This document shows positions 6,092 to 9,365 of a DNA stretch of 9,365 bases, piece by piece. Position 1 is the stretch's first letter. Each line of letters begins with the position of its first letter. The stretch is from positions 1-9,365 of the forward strand of contig JALFLX010000104.1 of NCBI GenBank assembly GCA_022774485.1, read 5' to 3'. This DNA comes from Bacilli bacterium (GTDB lineage: Bacteria; Bacillota_I; Bacilli_A; RFN20; CAG-288). Position numbers and translations under genes: made by a program. The notes beneath the pieces were generated by a model, which had not been told where the DNA came from, made no database searches, and saw only the letters and a program-made list of their open reading frames with translations.

Positions 6092-6856
6092 TTATTTTTT
6101 GTCTTCTTCTAAAGATTCTTCAGTTGTCTCTTTTACAGGAGTTTCTTCTGTTTCTTTCGTTTGTTCTTCTTTTTTCTTCTCGAAGAAAACAGGCCCTAAG
6201 AAATACTTTTTCATGACTGGAGAACGCTGCATCAAAACAAAAATCAGACGGTTGAAGACAAGCTCATAGAGAGCACAGACAATCACACCTTTGAGCAAGT
6301 TGAACGGGAAATACGCGATGAAGATCAATAAGAAATAATTGTTAACCCCGGGGAAGTAGCTTCCTAAAGCGTTGACAACACCTTCGATGGTGGCGTTATC
6401 AAAGCAAGTTGCAAACTGTCCGGTTAAGAAAGTCGGAGTGATGAACACTGCATTGAGAGCCGTCAGAATAACAGCGACAAGCATGATGATTGTTCCGTAA
6501 CCTAAGAGTCTGAACTTCCAGCCTTTTTTAAAGAGTTTCAGCACATGAGAGGTGATAAACAAACCTAAGACATAAGCCAACGAGGTTAAGAGCGCAGTGA
6601 TATTACCGATACCCATGTAACCAGTCGGCCCGTGAATCAGCATATCTAACAGAGTCTTGATGACAGAGACGGAGAATCCACCGGTGAATCCGTACATCGC
6701 ATAAGAGATCAACACGACAAGATCAGAGAATTCGATCATGAGCCAAGGGGCAAGAGGATAGGGGATACGGACAAATGCCATCAGGACAAAGCCTAAGGCG
6801 GAGAGGAGTGCGATGGTGGTGATACGAGTCAAAACTTCACTTCCTTTTCTTCTCAT
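6092..6856 (-). CDS. ribU: Riboflavin ECF transporter S-component
   Basis: This is the membrane substrate-binding subunit of an energy-coupling-factor importer; it works with a shared T subunit and two ATPases encoded elsewhere. The 254-residue protein has about six hydrophobic helices. Features include IEFSDLVVL after helix 1 and the near-C-terminal FPFNLLKGVIVCALYELVFNRL-type helix typical of RibU. Residues from about 215 onward form a Lys/Glu-rich cytoplasmic tail, making it longer than the usual 190-210. An FMN riboswitch upstream makes riboflavin the likely substrate. I start at ATG 6856 with AAAGGA seven bases upstream; the in-frame ATG at 6892 lies inside the terminator hairpin. The gene is monocistronic with its own terminator. 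A different flavin or precursor is a minor alternative. Confidence 0.93.
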   Translation of the reverse strand: MRRKGSEVLTRITTIALLSALGFVLMAFVRIPYPLAPWLMIEFSDLVVLISYAMYGFTGGFSVSVIKTLLDMLIHGPTGYMGIGNITALLTSLAYVLGLFITSHVLKLFKKGWKFRLLGYGTIIMLVAVILTALNAVFITPTFLTGQFATCFDNATIEGVVNALGSYFPGVNNYFLLIFIAYFPFNLLKGVIVCALYELVFNRLIFVLMQRSPVMKKYFLGPVFFEKKKEEQTKETEETPVKETTEESLEEDKK

Positions 6857-6871
6857 AATAAGGTCCTTTCC

Positions 6872-6900
6872 TCTCTGGGAAAAGAAAAACATCCCAGAGA
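6872..6900 (-). promoter_or_regulatory. Alternative hairpin overlapping the riboswitch terminator
   Basis: On the RNA strand TCTCTGGGA (6900-6892) and TCCCAGAGA (6880-6872) form a perfect 9-bp stem with an 11-base loop. Its 5' arm is part of the 3' arm of the terminator hairpin (GGGATGT side), so the two cannot form together. Its 3' arm ends three bases before the ribosome-binding site AAAGGA. It may stabilise the read-through RNA or affect ribosome loading; function not shown. Confidence 0.55.
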
Positions 6901-6922
6901 CAATCGGCGCCTCAGGGATGTT
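6881..6922 (-). terminator. Riboswitch-controlled terminator
   Basis: On the minus strand AACATCCC (6922-6915) pairs with GGGATGTT (6895-6888), and the stem continues inward through GAG/CTC after one mismatch. It is followed by a U-rich tract (TTTTTCTTT). It lies between the FMN aptamer and the ribU start, so it is the expected OFF structure when FMN is bound. Confidence 0.85.
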
Positions 6923-6955
6923 GAATCAATCTCAAAAAGAGAACAAATCCAATGA

Positions 6956-7068
6956 GCCATTCTTTTATCCAGCCTTTACTGTCGCCTCCGGAGTTACACC
7001 GGATCCTGAAGCCGAAGCTCCTCGCGGGGTTTACCGCCGAGAAGGAATTTCACCTTTCCCTGAATCGC
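6956..7068 (-). promoter_or_regulatory. FMN riboswitch (RFN element)
   Basis: The minus-strand RNA carries the conserved RFN blocks in order: AGGG-x3-GGTGAAATTCC, CGGCGGT, CCCCGCGAG, GGATCCGGTG, CTCCGGAGGCGACAGT and GGCTGGATAAAAGAA. The P1 stem is GCGATTC (7068-7062) with GAATGGC (6962-6956), one mismatch. The aptamer binds flavin mononucleotide; here it precedes a terminator, so high FMN should lower ribU transcription. Confidence 0.97.
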
Positions 7069-7077
7069 TACTTAGGA

Positions 7078-7106
7078 AGTATAACTGAAATGGGTTGTGT
7101 TGTAAA
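7078..7106 (-). promoter_or_regulatory. Promoter of the FMN riboswitch-ribU unit
   Basis: Minus-strand -35 TTTACA (7106-7101), 17-bp spacer, -10 TATACT (7083-7078). The predicted start is near 7071, just before the aptamer P1 stem, which supports this assignment. Confidence 0.8.
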
Positions 7107-7147
7107 TAACGATGTGTGAAAACGAAAGCAATGTTCAGAAACTTTTG

Positions 7148-7618
7148 TTATGCCTCGACTTCTGGGATGTCTTTGAGGATGAGTGAAAAGCTATTTTGTA
7201 GGGAAAGGACAGTCTTCTTCATCTCTTCGTTATGAATAGTGGAAACGTACCAAAGCTTTCCCTCTTTTGTGCCGAAGCCGCCATCAGAATAGTAGAGATA
7301 GGGATTTGTCTCATCAGAAGAGAGATAGATTCTTTCCTCGGTGTTCTTTTCCCAATGGCATTGGTATTCTCCGAGATGCTCGTTTCCATCAGAGTCGCTG
7401 ACGTCTTTCTTTTCTCCATCGTAGCCTAAAAGGGAGTCGTAAAGGGACAAAACCTTCTCGGTGAGTTCCACATTCAGGAAGGCGGACTTTTTCTTATAGC
7501 GGCTTCCGGTGTCCGCGTTGAAAACATACTGACAAACTTCCATTTCATTTGGTTTAACCGGTTGCTTCTGACATCCGGTAAGAAGCAAAATAAGAAGCAA
7601 GAAACATACTTTTTTCAT
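7148..7618 (-). CDS. Small lipoprotein translationally coupled to a cysteine peptidase
   Basis: A 156-residue exported protein of unknown function. The N-terminus MKKVCFLLLILLLTGC is a lipoprotein signal with lipobox LTGC and acylated C16. The mature part is charged, with Tyr- and Asp/Gly-rich stretches (YLYYSDGGFGTKEGKLWY), and has no domain I recognise. The start at ATG 7618 overlaps the peptidase stop (TAATG), with GGGGG seven bases upstream; the frame extends to 7696 but that extension lies inside the peptidase gene and lacks a signal sequence. Coupling suggests it works with the peptidase, for example as an anchored inhibitor or chaperone, as seen for other secreted cysteine proteases; that role is inference. 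No clear terminator follows before the ribU promoter. Confidence 0.8.
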   Translation of the reverse strand: MKKVCFLLLILLLTGCQKQPVKPNEMEVCQYVFNADTGSRYKKKSAFLNVELTEKVLSLYDSLLGYDGEKKDVSDSDGNEHLGEYQCHWEKNTEERIYLSSDETNPYLYYSDGGFGTKEGKLWYVSTIHNEEMKKTVLSLQNSFSLILKDIPEVEA

Positions 7619-8647
7619 TATTTTTCCCCCATATAAATTGCGCCAACGAAGTAGTCCTCGGAGACATAATAGTTTCCGGTGCGTTCCCCATACCAATCAT
7701 AATGTGTGATCATAAAATTTCCAGAGTATCTTAAAGTGGCAACCCCGATTCCCAAGACAGCATGTCTACCGATATCTTCGCCATTATCATTGATGCATCG
7801 TATACGCAAATAAGCGGGATTATGGTGACTGATGATTAATGTTGAGTAATCGGCATAATTGTCTAGGTAGAAAGCACCAAATTGACTATACCCCCTATCA
7901 TCAAAATAGGCGGTCAAGCCATCCATGGCATCCCAATAATATGTGCCATTTACGGAATCTGTGTTCATATAATCCGCAAGAGTGATTATTAGTTCATCCA
8001 CGGCTGCTTTATTGTCAGAATGTTCCAAAGGTAGAAGCCCAGAAACGAGATTCGTCATGTCAGTATATCTATCAAAACATGTCAGTATATCTATCAAAAA
8101 AGGATACGAGCATTGCTCCCGTCGTGGGACCACAACCATTCTCAACGGGACCATAGCTTGCAGTGTAATAGGAAGGACAATCAATCAAATAGTTGGATGA
8201 TGAAAAGCTATCGTAATGGGAGGAGAACAAATTCTGATTCAATGAAGGAGTATTTCGAATGGTGGTGTTCGTCGAAGCAGTGAATGACATTGTTGCTTCA
8301 ATCTCAGGGACGCTTTCATGATTGAAAACTGGTGAAAGGCTTTCCGGGTGCTCCATGTCTGGCAGAGAGGGTCCTTGATAAAAAGTAACAATATTTTCTT
8401 GATCATCAATAATCACATAGCCAGCATATTCTTCTTGATCGTAAATGTTATACAAAGAAAAAGCCGAATTTTCATATTGAAAAGAAAACGGCAAAGAAAA
8501 ATCAGTCGAGGATTCATCGAGATAGGCTGTTCTTTTGATTTCAGCCAATTTGTCAGGAAGCGAGATAGACTTAGGAGGGGTATTGTTGATTTCACCATAT
8601 CCAATAGAGGAGAAGATTACACAAATAAATAAAATTTTCTTAAACAT
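7618..8647 (-). pseudogene. Secreted papain-like cysteine peptidase (streptopain/C39-like), split by a 22-bp duplication
   Basis: The intact protein would be 335 residues. Residues 1-18 are a signal peptide. A propeptide-like region (about 20-145, including YAGYVIIDDQENIVTFYQG) resembles the streptopain pro-domain. The catalytic Cys motif NGCGPTTGAML has C172, the catalytic His motif GRHAVLGIG has H288, and D310 in THYDWYG is a candidate third residue. A tandem 22-bp duplication at 8056-8099 shifts the frame after residue 190. The first frame ends at TGA 8072 (191 residues, Cys but no His), and the rest continues in another frame to TAA 7618. Removing one copy joins FFDRYTDM to TNLVSG exactly. 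The ATG has GGAGG six bases upstream and a good promoter. It is either inactivated, phase-variable, or a sequencing/assembly artefact. Family assignment between C10 and C39-like peptidases is uncertain. Confidence 0.85.
8056..8099. repeat. Exact 22-bp tandem duplication inside the peptidase gene
   Basis: Copies at 8056-8077 and 8078-8099 are identical over 22 bases. Because 22 is not a multiple of three, the second copy shifts the reading frame. On the coding strand a T6 run at 8101-8096 precedes the first copy encountered by RNA polymerase; loss of one T there would also restore the downstream frame with seven extra residues. Confidence 0.95.
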
Positions 8648-8669
8648 GTATAACCTCCATTTTTTTCAA

Positions 8670-8697
8670 ATTATACTCGTGAAAAAATGGAAATCAA
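8670..8697 (-). promoter_or_regulatory. Promoter of the peptidase-lipoprotein operon
   Basis: Minus-strand -35 TTGATT (8697-8692), 16-bp spacer, perfect -10 TATAAT (8675-8670). The predicted start is near 8663, just upstream of the GGAGG ribosome-binding site (8658-8654). The promoter looks intact although the gene is frameshifted. Confidence 0.8.
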
Positions 8698-8788
8698 CTG
8701 AGAACTACAAAGCTTTATGTGAAAAACACAGACACATCATAAACCTTTAATGGATTTCGTTGTTGCTATTACGGTATACGTCAATACA

Positions 8789-8818
8789 AAAAAACGAGCA
8801 CTCGTTACAAGTGTTCGC
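8789..8818 (-). terminator. Terminator after tRNA-Ser
   Basis: On the minus strand CGAACACT (8818-8811) pairs with AGTGCTCG (8803-8796), one mismatch, 7-base loop, followed by seven U residues. It lies 12 bases beyond the CCA end of tRNA-Ser. Confidence 0.85.
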
Positions 8819-8830
8819 AAGAAACTTCAA

Positions 8831-8922
8831 TGGCGGAGCAGGAGAGATTCGAACTCTCGCTAGGTTATTCGCCTACTGATGGTTTTCAAGACCATTCCCT
8901 TCAACCGCTTGGGTACTGCTCC
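8831..8922 (-). tRNA. tRNA-Ser (anticodon TGA)
   Basis: A 92-nt class II tRNA with acceptor GGAGCAG/CTGCTCC, discriminator G and encoded CCA. The anticodon stem ATGGT/ACCAT encloses loop CTTGAAA with anticodon TGA (8888-8886), reading UCA and other UCN codons. The long variable arm (about TCAGTAGGCGAATAACCTA) and the T-arm with GTTCGAATC are typical of tRNA-Ser. Confidence 0.97.
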
Positions 8923-8930
8923 ATGTTAGT

Positions 8931-8955
8931 AAAAAAGCCACCCCTAGGGATGGCT
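8931..8955 (-). terminator. Terminator between tRNA-Val and tRNA-Ser
   Basis: On the minus strand AGCCATCC (8955-8948), loop CTAG, GGGTGGCT (8943-8936) with one G-U pair, followed by six U residues (8936-8931). It sits inside the 46-base spacer between the two tRNA genes, so it should end or reduce transcription before tRNA-Ser. Confidence 0.8.
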
Positions 8956-8968
8956 GCTTTGGTCATAA

Positions 8969-9044
8969 TGGTGGGCACTACAGGGCTCGAACCTGTGACC
9001 TTCCGCACGTCAAGCGGATGCTCTCCCAGCTGAGCTAAATGCCC
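8969..9044 (-). tRNA. tRNA-Val (anticodon GAC)
   Basis: A 76-nt tRNA with acceptor GGGCATT/AGTGCCC (one G-U pair), discriminator A and encoded CCA. The D-arm contains TAGCTCAGCTGGGAGAGC. The anticodon stem TCCGC/GCGGA encloses loop TTGACGT with anticodon GAC (9011-9009), reading GUC/GUU. The T-arm contains GTTCGAGCC. Confidence 0.97.
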
Positions 9045-9055
9045 AAAGCAAAGAA

Positions 9056-9084
9056 ATTATAATAAGGTGAAGTTATTCTGTCAA
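9056..9084 (-). promoter_or_regulatory. Consensus promoter with UP element for tRNA-Val (and perhaps tRNA-Ser)
   Basis: Minus-strand TTGACA (9084-9079), 17-bp spacer, TATAAT (9061-9056): a perfect sigma-A match. Immediately upstream is a T7A7 tract (9101-9088 on this strand), a good UP element. The predicted start is near 9049, only about five bases before the mature tRNA-Val 5' end. Confidence 0.92.
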
Positions 9085-9306
9085 TTGTTTTTTTAAAAAA
9101 ATGTGTCCGGATTCAGCAGATTTGCTTTCCCAATCGCTTTTTATGGATGATATGTTCTTTTTAAAAGTTCTCATATACGAAACAAAGTGTTGAAGATAGC
9201 ACGCAAAATATGCACGTTTTTATAAAAAACACCTTAATTTTGCAAAAAAGTGAGAAAAAATAGAAATATTTAGCCGAAACAGTTCGATTGTGGTATATTT
9301 CTTATT

Positions 9307-9365
9307 GTGAAAAGTCTATCGAAAAGATTCTTTCTTTACCTTATTATTATCGTCACTTCATTCCT
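9307..9365 (+). CDS. Start of an exported or membrane protein (partial)
   Basis: From GTG 9307 the frame runs open to the window edge. It encodes a basic N-terminus (MKSLSKR) followed by a hydrophobic stretch (FFLYLIIIVTSF), typical of a signal peptide or first membrane helix. An in-frame TAG at 9271 and the absence of other start codons after it make GTG the only usable start. No ribosome-binding site is visible. An extended -10 box TGGTATATT (9291-9299) would put the transcript start at about 9306, so the message may be leaderless. The stretch 9102-9290 holds nothing else I can identify. Product unknown. Confidence 0.5.
   Translation, partial: MKSLSKRFFLYLIIIVTSF

Noticed and set aside
6857..6892. 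Upstream ATG 6892 as the ribU start
   Set aside because: It lies within the riboswitch terminator and its U tract; the AAAGGA site is downstream of it and serves ATG 6856.
6813..7088. Plus-strand reading frame over the riboswitch
   Set aside because: The segment matches the conserved FMN aptamer and terminator on the minus strand; the frame is a by-product of that structured RNA.
7619..7696. Longer N-terminus for the small lipoprotein
   Set aside because: The extension lies within the peptidase coding region and hides the clear lipoprotein signal sequence that starts at ATG 7618.
8056..8184. Programmed ribosomal frameshift making the full peptidase
   Set aside because: The needed +1 shift has no recognised site, and the exact 22-bp duplication explains the frame break fully; slippage on the T6 run is kept only as a secondary possibility.
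8348..8632. Plus-strand frame opposite the peptidase gene
   Set aside because: No ribosome-binding site and Arg/Lys/Ile-rich composition typical of an antisense shadow; the minus-strand frame has signal peptide and catalytic motifs.
8830..9033. Plus-strand reading frame across the tRNA pair
   Set aside because: It is antisense to tRNA-Ser and tRNA-Val, a well-known source of spurious frames; both cloverleaves are complete on the minus strand.

Overview
The window looks like a chromosomal segment from a low-GC Firmicute, probably a host-associated Erysipelotrichia- or Mollicutes-like lineage. Evidence is the A+T-rich intergenic DNA, near-consensus sigma-A promoters, short hairpin-plus-U terminators, CCA-encoded tRNAs, lipobox lipoproteins, and an FMN riboswitch in front of an ECF-type riboflavin transporter subunit. 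TGA is used as a stop, for example by the nuclease gene, so the standard bacterial code applies. The taxonomic placement is inference; no marker gene here settles it.

Layout, left to right. The 3' end of an unidentified + strand gene (1-125) with a terminator; tRNA-Ala(GGC) on the minus strand with its own promoter and terminator; a flavodoxin-fold FMN oxidoreductase with a four-Cys cluster motif (622-1299); a 23-bp tandem repeat array just upstream of the promoter of an AAA ATPase/DUF4143 protein (1594-2886); a convergent minus-strand uridine kinase udk (3033-3737); a divergent secreted endonuclease I lipoprotein (3870-4910); a convergent minus-strand Fic-domain protein whose catalytic His is replaced by Gln (5023-5721); a gene-poor gap; a riboflavin-type ECF S-component behind an FMN riboswitch and terminator (6092-7106, minus); a two-gene minus-strand unit of a secreted papain-like cysteine peptidase and a small lipoprotein (7148-8647); tRNA-Ser(TGA) and tRNA-Val(GAC) on the minus strand behind a consensus promoter; and the beginning of a + strand gene with a signal-like N-terminus (9307 onward).

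The most notable points are these. (1) The peptidase gene is split by an exact 22-bp tandem duplication (8056-8099). Deleting one copy restores a seamless 335-residue zymogen-like protein, so this is either a recent knock-out or a reversible slippage switch. (2) The ATPase gene has iteron-like repeats abutting its -35 box and more A+T-rich codon choice than its neighbours, which suggests an acquired, possibly self-regulated gene. (3) The Fic protein keeps most of its motif but lacks the catalytic base. (4) The riboswitch expression platform contains two mutually exclusive hairpins. I do not see a clearly new multi-gene system. The peptidase-lipoprotein pair (possible protease and inhibitor) and the repeat-ATPase locus are the best candidates to pursue.

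Most genes appear to be single transcription units. The only clear operon is peptidase plus lipoprotein (TAATG overlap). It has no obvious terminator before the ribU promoter, so read-through into the riboswitch is possible.
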